This document shows, piece by piece, positions 9,545 through 17,828 of a DNA stretch of 59,875 nucleotides. The position numbers were made by a program, and so were the translations under genes. The notes under the pieces were generated by a model. It was not told the DNA's origin. It saw only the letters and a list, made by a program, of their open reading frames with translations, and ran no database searches. The DNA is from JAXMDT01 sp046348685 (GTDB lineage: Bacteria > Pseudomonadota > Alphaproteobacteria > Rickettsiales > UBA998), in assembly GCA_046348685.1 (NCBI GenBank), contig JAXMDT010000015.1, forward strand, positions 1 through 59,875, written 5' to 3'. The number at the start of each line of letters is the position of its first letter. Position 1 is the first letter of the stretch.

Positions 9545-9688
9545 ATTAACCGTCTAGTTTTCCTGCTGCCGGTCAGCGGTTACGAGTATTGACTCAAATT
9601 CGTTAGGTTACGGATTAGGGAAAGGGAAGCGGCGCGGATTCTATGATGATTTTATGGCCACTGAGATAACCGAAACAAATTTACCGCA

Positions 9689-11230
9689 TTAAGTATGATA
9701 TTTATCCATTGAAAAGTAATCATCAATCTCTTCGCGCTTATGAGAATTCAGAAAAAGAAGATTTAAGCCGATGAATCTCCGGCTTCCTAGCAGTTTTGAG
9801 AGAAAAAGGCTGTATTTGTATGTTCTCATGAAAATTTCTGTGAATCCGGTGCCAACTTTACCACCGAAGTGCAGCTCCTTTCCTTTATAATAGCCGATCA
9901 GCAATGCGCCGAGACTGCCGGGATGTTCGCGCTGCTCAGTGTAGCCGCCAATAACAAATTCCTGCTCATGGAGGCATTTGACTTTGAGCCAGCTCATGCC
10001 GCGGCCGGAGGAGTAGGGCGCGTCGCTGCGTTTGCAGACAATGCCTTCCAGCGCGATGTTGCACGCATTTTGTAGCACAGCATCGCCGTCTTGCGAAAAA
10101 TGCTCGCTATAGTGCAGGCGCTCTGCGTCTTCGGGCAGAATAGTCCGCAGCATTTCTTTACGCTCAAGCAAAGTATTCTGCCGTATGTCCATGCCATTCA
10201 CATAGAGGCAGTCAAAGGCGTAATAATGCATGCGCGACTGCCTGCCCTCGCTCAAATCATTCTGCAGTGCGTGGAAACTCATTTTATCGTTCTCATCCAA
10301 GGAAACAACCTCACCGTCGATCAAGGCATTTTCAACCTTCAGCATCGCCAGTTCATCTGCAATCTCTTGGAATTTTTTTGTCCAGTCGTTGCCGGCGCGG
10401 GTCAGTAGCTGTACGCTGCCATCTTGAATACGGGCAAGAAGACGGTACCCATCGAATTTAATTTCATGCAGCCAGTTATCGCCGTTTGGCGGCTTATCGA
10501 CCAAGGTTGCCAGTTGCAGTTTTACGTCCTTCGGCAGCGTGCTTTTTTTTCCTGTTACAGGCGTTTTTTTTGCAGTGATCGCTTTCGCGGGCTTTTTCTC
10601 TTCTTTTTTTTCGGCGTGGTTGGAATGCCAGACATTGTCTCCTTTCGCAATTTTTTCCATATTGCGCTTACTGATTACGCTGGTGGTATGTTTTGTCAGT
10701 GCCCAATCGCCTTCACCGGCTTTCGTATATTTATCTTCCACTTTGATAAGCAGCCAGTTTTCCCGTTTTTCTTCCGGACGACGGCGCATGCGCAGCAGCA
10801 CCCATTCGCCCTTCAGCCGCTCTCCATCCAGGCGAAAGTGAATTTTTCCCTTCGCATAATCTTTATCGAAATCGCCCATTGGTTCCCAGGTGCCCGTATC
10901 CCAAAGCATCACCGTACCGCCGCCATATTCGCCTTTTGGAATCGTGCCTTCAAAATCCCCGTACTCAATCGGATGATCCTCCACATGCACGGCAAGCCGC
11001 TTATCCTCGGGGTCTAGGCTTGGCCCGCGCGTCACCGCCCAGCTTTTCAGCACGCCGTGCATTTCCAGACGGAAATCATAATGCAATCGCGTTGCGGCGT
11101 GTTTTTGGATAAGATAACGCAGCTCTGTCTTCTTCGTGTTGCGGTCGCTGCCACGCGGCTCAAGTGTTTTTTTGAAATCGCGCATCGAGCGATACTTCTT
11201 AAGTTGGGAGGACGTACTCGGCTTCGCCAT
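9689..11230 (-). CDS. ligD: ATP-dependent DNA ligase LigD (phosphoesterase + ligase domains, no polymerase domain), unusual C-terminus
   Basis: Non-homologous end-joining ligase. An N-terminal 3'-phosphoesterase domain (about residues 40-160) shows H-Y-D-F-R-L-E, H-P-I-E-Y-G-D-F-E-G-T-I-P and G-E-Y-G-G-G. A Lys/Ala-rich linker precedes the adenylation domain, with motif I E-I-K-F-D-G-Y-R (catalytic Lys) and D-G-E-V-V. No primase-polymerase domain is present. The oligonucleotide-binding domain starts at G-G-Y-T-E-Q-R and has G-K-V-G-T-G-F-T-E, then departs from the family after about residue 462 and ends about 100 residues early, without the usual C-terminal motif. This looks like truncation or rearrangement of the 3' end. 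Three bases separate it from ku, so the two are co-transcribed. Confidence 0.87.
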   Translation of the reverse strand: MAKPSTSSQLKKYRSMRDFKKTLEPRGSDRNTKKTELRYLIQKHAATRLHYDFRLEMHGVLKSWAVTRGPSLDPEDKRLAVHVEDHPIEYGDFEGTIPKGEYGGGTVMLWDTGTWEPMGDFDKDYAKGKIHFRLDGERLKGEWVLLRMRRRPEEKRENWLLIKVEDKYTKAGEGDWALTKHTTSVISKRNMEKIAKGDNVWHSNHAEKKEEKKPAKAITAKKTPVTGKKSTLPKDVKLQLATLVDKPPNGDNWLHEIKFDGYRLLARIQDGSVQLLTRAGNDWTKKFQEIADELAMLKVENALIDGEVVSLDENDKMSFHALQNDLSEGRQSRMHYYAFDCLYVNGMDIRQNTLLERKEMLRTILPEDAERLHYSEHFSQDGDAVLQNACNIALEGIVCKRSDAPYSSGRGMSWLKVKCLHEQEFVIGGYTEQREHPGSLGALLIGYYKGKELHFGGKVGTGFTEIFMRTYKYSLFLSKLLGSRRFIGLNLLFLNSHKREEIDDYFSMDKYHT

Positions 11231-11233
11231 AAC

Positions 11234-12127
11234 TCAGGCTCGTTTGCGTTTAGAAACGGATTTCCTGGCAGGCGTCCTTCTCGCACCAGTCGATTTACGC
11301 TTTGTCGTTTTAGAGCCCGTGGCTGTTTTCTTTTTAGTAGAGGTTTTTCCACCTTTCAGGCTTTTCCGCAGCGCTTCCATCAAATCGATGACTTTATCCG
11401 GCGCTTTTTCGGCGGTCTTATATTCCGGCTTACGGTTTTCTTCCTTGGAGTGAATCAACTCCATCAGCGCTTCGAAATAATGATCGGTATAATCATCCAG
11501 AATACTGGGCTCTGCAGAATTTTCTTCGATCAGTTTCTTGGCGAGGCTGAGGTATTCGCCCTTGGTTTTGCCGGAACTGATATCGCCATAATACTCATCG
11601 GGGTCGCGCACTTCCATGGAATAACGCAGCGTCTGCACCAGTAGCCCTTTTTCATAGGGAATGAGCGCGCAAAGCTCTTCCTTGCCGCGAAGCGTAATCT
11701 GGCCCAAACCAACTTTTCCCGTTGCTTTCAGCGCGTCACGGAAGACACCGTAGATTTCTATCGCATTTTTTCCTTTCGGGAGCGCATAGTACGGTTTTTC
11801 GATATGGGTGAGGGGCAGCTTATCTTGATCGATGAAATGCGTTAGCTCGAAGACGTCGCTCGACGGCAGTTTAACCTGTTCGATTTCTTCCGGCTCCAGC
11901 AGCACGTAATCACCCTTGAAGACCTGATAACCTTTGATAATATTTTCGCGGCTGACTTCCTTGCCGTTTTCCAACACGTTCATGTGATGGACACGCTCGC
12001 CCGATTTACGATCGATCTGATCCAGATCGATCTGCGAGGCGCTGCGCTTGACGGCGGAAAATAATTCGACCGGCAGGGTAACGAGCGATAACCTGATCTG
12101 CCCTGTCCAGTAGGGACGCTGTGCCAT
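11234..12127 (-). CDS. ku: Ku protein, non-homologous end joining
   Basis: 297-residue bacterial Ku, a homodimeric ring that binds double-strand ends and recruits LigD. The beta-barrel core is recognisable from W-T-G-Q-I-R-L-S-L-V-T-L-P-V-E-L at the N-terminus, R-V-H-H-M-N, K-G-Y-Q-V-F-K-G-D-Y-V-L-L and L-R-G-K-E-E-L-C-A-L-I-P-Y. The last 45 residues are a Lys/Arg/Thr/Ser tail, as in many bacterial Ku proteins where it binds DNA. Start chosen at ATG 12127 because GGAGG lies 5-10 bases upstream; an in-frame ATG four codons earlier lacks this. First gene of the ku-ligD operon. Confidence 0.93.
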   Translation of the reverse strand: MAQRPYWTGQIRLSLVTLPVELFSAVKRSASQIDLDQIDRKSGERVHHMNVLENGKEVSRENIIKGYQVFKGDYVLLEPEEIEQVKLPSSDVFELTHFIDQDKLPLTHIEKPYYALPKGKNAIEIYGVFRDALKATGKVGLGQITLRGKEELCALIPYEKGLLVQTLRYSMEVRDPDEYYGDISSGKTKGEYLSLAKKLIEENSAEPSILDDYTDHYFEALMELIHSKEENRKPEYKTAEKAPDKVIDLMEALRKSLKGGKTSTKKKTATGSKTTKRKSTGARRTPARKSVSKRKRA

Positions 12128-12216
12128 ACGATCCTCCAACGCACCTATAAAGCGCGATCAGCTGCAAATTCTCCATGCGTCGAAAATGTAATAAGTATTA
12201 AAAAGGAGTATAAACA

Positions 12217-14667
12217 TTATTTTTGAGCGTGTTTCCCGTTATCGAAAGAACGCTGGGATTTACCTAACCAGTCAAGCTTAACTTCTTGTCTATGAAGGGG
12301 ATGATTGCTTTCAAATACAACTGTCGTAAAGGGTGGCAGCGTAATTTTACCTTCGCCCAGAACTTGGCCGGGTTGGACGACAGGTTTTACGCCTTTCAAT
12401 GATGTGGGACTACTGTCGAACACAACTTTCCATGTGGTGCCGATTTCCGAATGTGGAATCGTCATCTCCTGCGGCGTGCTGGCTCCATTGATCAACGCAA
12501 GAATCGGAATATCGCGCACTTCTTCACCATTATCATTGCGTCGATGCGTTTCCCCGCTCATCAAGATGCCAAACGCGTGGTGATCTGGCCAGTCACCTTG
12601 CATTTCGCGTCCGGTGTCCTGCTGCAGCCACGTGATGTCCTTATCACCATGCTTATGCAGGACAGCATATTCTGGGTTATAAAGCGTACCCGTTACCGGA
12701 TTTGCTTCTCCCCGGCGCAGGCAGGGATGTGCGTTTTTAAAACGCCCGCAGATGCCTTCGAATTCCTGAATTTCCTTTTGATAGGGTTTGAGGTCATTCC
12801 CCCAAGGAATACGGGTTAAGTGTTTTCTATCTGCGCTGTAAGGATTATTATCTCCTTGCTGAGAATGCCAGCCACCCAATTTACGTAGGACAGCGCCGTG
12901 GGCTAGCCCTTCAAGCGCTAAGCCAAACTTCACGCGGCGAATACGCTCTTCCATTACTTTTTCATTATCATCTTCGCCGTTTTTGCCGCCACTATTTAGG
13001 CTGGGATGATGTGAGCCATCATACGGATTTTGTTTATTAGCGTAACTGACGGCATCCCAGGCCGTAAAGTCATCATGCGTCATGCCGGGCTTCATAAAGC
13101 CGACTCCTGCAATAACGGTCGCCACGATGCGTGCCGGCTTTCCATTCAATGTACGCCAGACTTCATGCATCGTATCGCGGGCATATTGACGCCATTCTGC
13201 GATCCCTGCAGGAAGGGGAACGGCTTCTCCAGGTCCCACATCCCAATGTTCACCACTTAGAAAAACGCGGTCCATCTTCACTGTTTTATGACCGTTGCCG
13301 CTGTCTATGCTGCTCGTGCGGCCAGTAGCATCCAGGATTTCCCTGAAAAGCGGGTGATCGATTCGGTATTCTCCTGAGGCTCCGGCGCGGCCAAGAGCTT
13401 TCATCAAATCGAATCGAAATCCCGAAACCCCAAGCGAATTGAAAAAAGCAAGATTATTGAGAATAAGTTCACGTACGCGAGGGTGGTCCGTGTTCAATGT
13501 ATTACCAGTCCCTGTTACATCCCAGAAGTGCTCGGGCATAAACTGTGGGCCGTGATGCCGATAATAGCGCCAGTCCAAACCTTTTAATGAAGTGGTAGGG
13601 CCTAAGTGATCACCTTCTGCCGTATGATTGTAAACGACATCCAACCATACTTCGATGCCATTCTTGCGAAGTGTTTGCACCATCTCGGTAAACTGTTCGA
13701 GTGGCGTTTCGTGCAGATCATTACCTTTTTCGTCTTTTTTCGCTGCATAGCGATGATCAATATCAAAAAAGCTGAATGTATTATATTTCCAATGTGTATC
13801 GTCAGCGCGCTGAACCGGCATCAGCTCAACAACGGTTTTACCCATTTTTTTGAGTTCTTTAATGAAAGCAGGATGACATAAGCCTTTGAACGTGCCGCGA
13901 TACGCTTCCGGTATTTCCTTGAAGTTGCAGGTGGCTTCGTCAACATGAATTTCTGAAACGTTGGCGTCGCTGAAACGGTGGATGGGTTTGCCACTTTCAA
14001 AACCAGAGCTCGGTTTTTGGCCGTCAAGCGTTTCAATAGCGCCTTCCTCGATTTTTCGTTTAACCCGCTCTTCGGCATTCCATTTGGCAAGATCGAGATC
14101 GACAACAATAGATTTAGGCACATAGGGAGCCGTATCCATAATATTGCTGCAATGCCGCGCTTTTGTTCGCTGGTAACGTTGTTCAATATCCTGAATGCTG
14201 TAATCCTGAGGATCGTAATTAAAAAAACCGGTGCCTTGCTTTAAATCAAAGTCTTTTGATTCGCTGGCGAGTGCATAGGGATCTGTCAGCAGACGGTTTC
14301 TCTGATAGGCATTTGCCGTTCCAAGATCGTGCGGATTAGGATGTACTAATCCAAATGGCCCATTCACCCGGAAACCATAACGTTGCCCCGCTTTAATGTC
14401 AGGGATGAAACCATGCCAGACAATGCCATTGCATATAGATGCGTTATCAGGAAAATACCCGAAATCTTTTTTGCCATGAAGCTTGTAGCGTGTCTCATGG
14501 CCTTTATCATCAAAGAGGCAGACCCACGCATCTGTAGCATCTGGCCCTGTGTATACGGCAAAGTTTACGCCTTTTTCCCCATCTTTAATTAGCGTCGCGC
14601 CTAGTTTATGTGGGTCGCCCAGTTTAGCAGTTAGATTGGCAGGTCGTGCGGATTCGTTTTCGGCCAC
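12217..14667 (-). CDS. GH13 glycogen debranching enzyme, GlgX/isoamylase-like
   Basis: 816-residue alpha-amylase-superfamily enzyme expected to cleave alpha-1,6 branches of glycogen or similar glucans. An N-terminal CBM48-like domain (about 20-130) is followed by the barrel: region I D-V-V-Y-N-H-T-A-E-G, region II G-F-R-F-D-L (nucleophile Asp), region III F-L-S-G-E-H-W (acid/base Glu), then T-H-D-D-F-T. Tail features such as Q-Q-G-D-N-N-P-Y resemble GlgX. It is longer than typical GlgX (about 660-720) because of an insert at about 160-260. No signal peptide, so cytosolic. The start appears to be GTG at 14667 with AAGGAAATAAGG upstream. Stand-alone, downstream-facing toward ku. Confidence 0.83.
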   Translation of the reverse strand: MAENESARPANLTAKLGDPHKLGATLIKDGEKGVNFAVYTGPDATDAWVCLFDDKGHETRYKLHGKKDFGYFPDNASICNGIVWHGFIPDIKAGQRYGFRVNGPFGLVHPNPHDLGTANAYQRNRLLTDPYALASESKDFDLKQGTGFFNYDPQDYSIQDIEQRYQRTKARHCSNIMDTAPYVPKSIVVDLDLAKWNAEERVKRKIEEGAIETLDGQKPSSGFESGKPIHRFSDANVSEIHVDEATCNFKEIPEAYRGTFKGLCHPAFIKELKKMGKTVVELMPVQRADDTHWKYNTFSFFDIDHRYAAKKDEKGNDLHETPLEQFTEMVQTLRKNGIEVWLDVVYNHTAEGDHLGPTTSLKGLDWRYYRHHGPQFMPEHFWDVTGTGNTLNTDHPRVRELILNNLAFFNSLGVSGFRFDLMKALGRAGASGEYRIDHPLFREILDATGRTSSIDSGNGHKTVKMDRVFLSGEHWDVGPGEAVPLPAGIAEWRQYARDTMHEVWRTLNGKPARIVATVIAGVGFMKPGMTHDDFTAWDAVSYANKQNPYDGSHHPSLNSGGKNGEDDNEKVMEERIRRVKFGLALEGLAHGAVLRKLGGWHSQQGDNNPYSADRKHLTRIPWGNDLKPYQKEIQEFEGICGRFKNAHPCLRRGEANPVTGTLYNPEYAVLHKHGDKDITWLQQDTGREMQGDWPDHHAFGILMSGETHRRNDNGEEVRDIPILALINGASTPQEMTIPHSEIGTTWKVVFDSSPTSLKGVKPVVQPGQVLGEGKITLPPFTTVVFESNHPLHRQEVKLDWLGKSQRSFDNGKHAQK

Positions 14668-14965
14668 GTGGAAGGCATCCTTATTTCCTTTAAGATTAGC
14701 CGAGAAACTATGTAAGGATTATTAAGGTTTCATGACATGCTAAGGAAAATCATAAACGATTCACTATTGAAAAATATGAATATTTCATGCTCTACGTAAA
14801 ACCACACGCATTGTGCTGTGCAGCAAGGGCTTAAGATTGGCACATGAACGGAGTAATCTGATTTCACTGAAACAGGTATGGGGAGCCATACGATCAGGCG
14901 TGTTGATCAAATTTATCTGAAAGTTACCTGAATCGTTCGCTGCATTTAATTGGCCAGCAGCATAG
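14668..14965. other. Intergenic region between debranching enzyme and FGE remnant
   Basis: About 300 AT-rich bases with no credible gene. It must hold the promoter of the debranching enzyme gene (reverse strand), but no clear -35/-10 pair stands out. Confidence 0.4.
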
Positions 14966-15620
14966 CTAGTTTTTCACCAAACGAAAACCGACATTATTCA
15001 GGCCTGTGTCAGGGTCGCCTTTGCCCCGGCCGCCTGGCATATACCGCGCGCAATACTGGTCGGTGCACAGAAACGAGCCACCTTTCATCACGCGCTCAGG
15101 CAGGGTGGGCTCCTGTGGGTCATAATTGCTGTCCGGGCCTTTTGGATTATGGATAAGACCGGATTGTTTTGCCAGTATCTGATAATAATCTGCACGGTAC
15201 CAATCGGCAGTCCATTCCCACACATTCCCCGCCATGCCATAAAGACCGTAACCATTGGCAGGAAACGCTTTCACCGGAGACGTGGCAGCATAGCCGTCTT
15301 CCCCGGTATTGCTTGTCGGGAACGTGCCGTCAAACGTATTCGCCTGAGGTTTTCCGCTTGGCCTGAAAGTATTTCCCCAGACAAAATCCTGCTGCTCCAG
15401 CCCGCCGCGCGCTGCGTATTCCCATTCCGCTTCAGTAGGAAGTCGCTTGCCTGCCCATTTTGCATAAGCTTCTGCGTCTGCCCAGGCGATATGGACGACC
15501 GGATGATTTTCCCTGCCTTTCAGATTGCTATCCGGGCCTTCAGGATGCTTCCAGTTCGCGCCCTTCACATACTGCCACCATTGGTAAGCTTCGTTATGGT
15601 CGTAGCCGGTGTAGATGTAT
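14966..15620 (-). pseudogene. Formylglycine-generating enzyme (sulfatase-modifying factor), C-terminal two-thirds
   Basis: The frame encodes a SUMF1/FGE-sulfatase domain from W-W-Q-Y-V-K-G-A-N-W-K-H-P-E-G-P onward, with H-P-V-V-H-I-A-W-x-D-A-x-A-Y-A-K-W-A-G-K-R-L-P-T-E-A-E-W-E-Y-A in pieces, G-N-V-W-E-W-T and a C-terminal G-F-R-L-V-K-N. FGEs oxidise the active-site Cys of sulfatases to formylglycine. The N-terminal third, including the signal or lead segment and the first strands, is missing: going upstream the frame runs into arylsulfatase coding sequence read in another frame at about 15620. This is a fusion by deletion with the adjacent sulfatase gene. Confidence 0.8.
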
Positions 15621-16068
15621 TGCCCGGGAACGCCGTCGCCACCTCCATAACCGCGCCTGTATTGTTTGCATGATGATTACGGCCAGTCAGTAGCGCCATG
15701 CGGGAAGGGCTGCATAATGCAGTAGTGTGGAAGCGGTTATAGCGAAGGCCCTCCGATGCCAGCTTGTCCAGCACAGGCATATGGATTGGCCCGCCAAACG
15801 CATCGCTTTGTCCAAAACCGATATCATCCAGCAAAATAACCAGCACGTTTGGGGCGCCCTGCGGAGCTTTTACTTCAAAGCGGGGTGGGGCCTTGGCATT
15901 ACGCACATCCATTTCGGTAATAGGCGGATACGTTGGTTCTTTAATCGGCAGAACGGTTCTATCCAGCGTGTTTTTGGTTTCAGCAACTGCGTTCTGCGCC
16001 GTCAGCATAGTGCTGGCGACTGCCAGCATGGTGAAACAAACGCGCCATTTTGATGCCAGGTTTATCAT
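15565..16068 (-). pseudogene. Arylsulfatase, N-terminal 150 residues only
   Basis: Starts at ATG 16068 with AAAGGA upstream and a signal peptide ending near A-V-A-E. Then comes P-N-V-L-V-I-L-L-D-D-I-G-F-G (metal-binding Asp pair) and L-C-S-P-S-R-M-A-L-L-T-G-R, the C-x-P-x-R sulfatase signature whose Cys would become formylglycine. Conservation stops after A-F-P-G-N-T at about 15621, where a normal sulfatase would continue about 400-600 residues. Instead the DNA becomes the tail of an FGE gene in a different frame and this frame ends at 15565. It cannot be active. It lies 11 bases after the outer membrane protein gene, so the operon was porin, sulfatase, FGE. Confidence 0.85.
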
Positions 16069-16079
16069 ATATCTATCCT

Positions 16080-16859
16080 TTAGAATCTAGCGGTTACGCC
16101 AAGAACCGGGCCGCTTTGAACGACGTCATAGCGGAATCCGTCATTTTCATAATCAACACCGAGTGCGCGGTAGCCGGCTGAAACAGACCACGTGGAATTA
16201 AACTGGTAGCCAGCGGCTCCCAGTAAATCCCATGTAAAATCTGAGCCGCCAGCCCCGGCCATTGCCCAGGCATTTAAAAACCAGTTATCATTGATGTTAT
16301 ACCGCATTTTCGCCCCCCCGACTGCGTCGGCCCAGGTTTCGCTTTCCTTGGCGCGAAGGGTCGGCAAGGCGGGATTGCTTGAGCTTAAGGTCAATTCATT
16401 ACTGAGATCGAAAACTCTTACGCCTCCGACGATGTCTACATTCCCCCAGTTATCTTCCGCCACGCGGTAGCTTCCTGCAGCAAGGCCGGTAAAGCTGCTG
16501 ACGTCAGGTTCTGCAGAGATATAACCTGCCGGGCCTTTCACATCGTCCGACATTTTGATGTAGAGCAATTCGCCAAAGAAGCCGATTTTGCCGCGGCGGA
16601 TTTCAAAGATGCCCATGCCAGCGAAATCCGTCTTCGAAAGAATATCGCCAAAATCCATATTGACGTCAGCCGTAGGCAGTCTGCCGACGCCAACATCCCC
16701 ATCAAGGCCTGCTCCCCAGACATAAAGGGTTGCCGCTGCGGTCCAGGGTGAACCTGAACCGGCCGAGTTGGTTTCGGCGGCATAGACATGGCTTGGGATA
16801 GCTGTAGCCAGCGAAAGAACGGCAGCTAGAGCTATACTGCGTAGGGACGTAGAGTGCAT
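16080..16859 (-). CDS. Outer membrane beta-barrel protein
   Basis: 259 residues from ATG 16859, with a signal peptide (Arg then a hydrophobic run ending S-H-V-Y-A-A-E). The rest alternates polar and hydrophobic residues in beta-strand fashion, starts W-T-A-A-A-T-L-Y-V-W-G-A-G-L-D-G-D-V and ends V-T-A-R-F, the terminal Phe typical of outer membrane barrels. The opening resembles a poorly characterised family of proteobacterial barrels; function is unknown. It is followed closely by the sulfatase, and substrate passage for sulfatase action is a possible role (inference). The listed start avoids an upstream in-frame ATG that would place 11 residues before the signal peptide. Confidence 0.75.
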   Translation of the reverse strand: MHSTSLRSIALAAVLSLATAIPSHVYAAETNSAGSGSPWTAAATLYVWGAGLDGDVGVGRLPTADVNMDFGDILSKTDFAGMGIFEIRRGKIGFFGELLYIKMSDDVKGPAGYISAEPDVSSFTGLAAGSYRVAEDNWGNVDIVGGVRVFDLSNELTLSSSNPALPTLRAKESETWADAVGGAKMRYNINDNWFLNAWAMAGAGGSDFTWDLLGAAGYQFNSTWSVSAGYRALGVDYENDGFRYDVVQSGPVLGVTARF

Positions 16860-16912
16860 ATAAGTACCTAATGATTGAGTGACGAACATCACTCGGCTGT
16901 TAATAGAACTTT

Positions 16913-16956
16913 AAAAGAGCCATTCTGGGCGTTTAGCGTCTCAGAATGGCTCTTTT
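16913..16956 (-). terminator. Intrinsic terminator overlapping the end of the SHOCT lipoprotein gene
   Basis: A 15-bp inverted repeat, AAAAGAGCCATTCTG and its complement, with a 14-base loop. The last codons and stop of the lipoprotein gene lie inside it. A T-run is present on either side, so it may work in both directions, although nothing on the plus strand ends here. Confidence 0.75.
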
Positions 16957-17133
16957 TTGGTCTTCGTATTCGTCTTCATCAATGACGCCGGAATCATGCG
17001 CCTTTTTAAGATCGATGAGCTCCTGTCCTTTGCTTACAGTCGTCGCTTGCACATTCGCATCGGCGCCGCCGCCGCCGCAGCCCATCAGGGCCAGCAGGCA
17101 CAAAAGACCGGAAAACGGGGTAAAATAGCGCAT
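16933..17133 (-). CDS. Small SHOCT-domain lipoprotein
   Basis: 66 residues. A lipoprotein signal ends in L-A-L-M-G-C, so Cys19 would be acylated. After a short Gly/Asp linker comes K-G-Q-E-L-I-D-L-K-K-A-H-D-S-G-V-I-D, then E-D-E-Y-E-D-Q-K-R-A-I-L: the SHOCT motif, a short helical hairpin usually at protein C-termini. The role of SHOCT lipoproteins is not established. It lies 17 bases downstream of the MipA-like fragment on the same strand. Confidence 0.8.
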   Translation of the reverse strand: MRYFTPFSGLLCLLALMGCGGGGADANVQATTVSKGQELIDLKKAHDSGVIDEDEYEDQKRAILRR

Positions 17134-17150
17134 AAACAGCGTATTGCTTA

Positions 17151-17828
17151 TTACCAGGCGTAAATAAGCCCGAGTCCGCCAGCGATCTGATTTTCATCGC
17201 CGCGCTCGGAAACGATTGGGCTGTCTGCCGCATCTCCGGTCAGACGCTCCCAACGCACACCAGCTCCAATGTGCCACTGCTCGCTAAGATGCAGCATCGC
17301 CATTGGCATAATACGGTAGGCATTGATACCGCTATCAGCATTATAGGCGCTCAGTCCGCTAGCAAGGCTATCCGAAGCGCTGATGCCATAATAGGTATCG
17401 TTAAAATCATCGCTGCCATAGACAACAGAACCGCTGAGGCCTACATCAACCGCACGGCTGACGGGCACCCAGTAACGGGCATAAGCCGTGGCAGATAGGC
17501 CTTTATCCCCTTCCACATCCTGCAAAACATCGATGCCGACGCCGGCGCGGTGGCGGATATCGTTATTGAAATGATAATTATAGCCAAATGTTGCACCTGC
17601 CTGCAGTGCGCCATCGACATCCGACATTCTGTCTACAACGGGATCATCAACGTCTTTTCTGCCAAAGCGATATTGAACCGCCGGGCCGAAACGCCAGTTT
17701 TGGCTGTTTACGATATTAGCAGAGGCATAGTTGCCCAGAAGCTCAACGTAGCGATTATCTCCAAAATTATAGCGTCCTACCGGAGCCGCGCCGACCATGT
17801 AATCGTCCGAACCGGAGTAATCGGGGGC
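17151..17828 (-). pseudogene. MipA/OmpV family outer membrane protein lacking its N-terminus
   Basis: The frame encodes a beta-barrel from A-P-D-Y-S-G-S-D-D-Y, the conserved opening of MipA/OmpV proteins, to a C-terminal G-L-I-Y-A-W. Barrel strands such as R-F-G-P-A-V-Q-Y-R-F-G-R and W-H-I-G-A-G-V-R-W-E-R-L are visible. There is no start codon with a signal peptide: upstream of about 17828 the DNA is the antisense of a patatin-like gene's glycine-rich loop, and a stop follows within 20 codons. The signal peptide and promoter are gone, so the gene should be dead unless the junction is an assembly artefact. Confidence 0.75.

Noticed and set aside
8904..9557. Long open frames on the other strand and in another frame across the repeat protein gene (His/Arg-rich and Met/Ala/Val-rich)
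   Set aside because: They are mirrors of the low-complexity repeats; no ribosome binding site, and the +1 forward frame with AGGAGG explains the region.
10424..11644. Phe-rich forward open frames opposite ligD and ku
   Set aside because: The Lys-rich tails of Ku and LigD read as Phe runs on the other strand; not membrane proteins.
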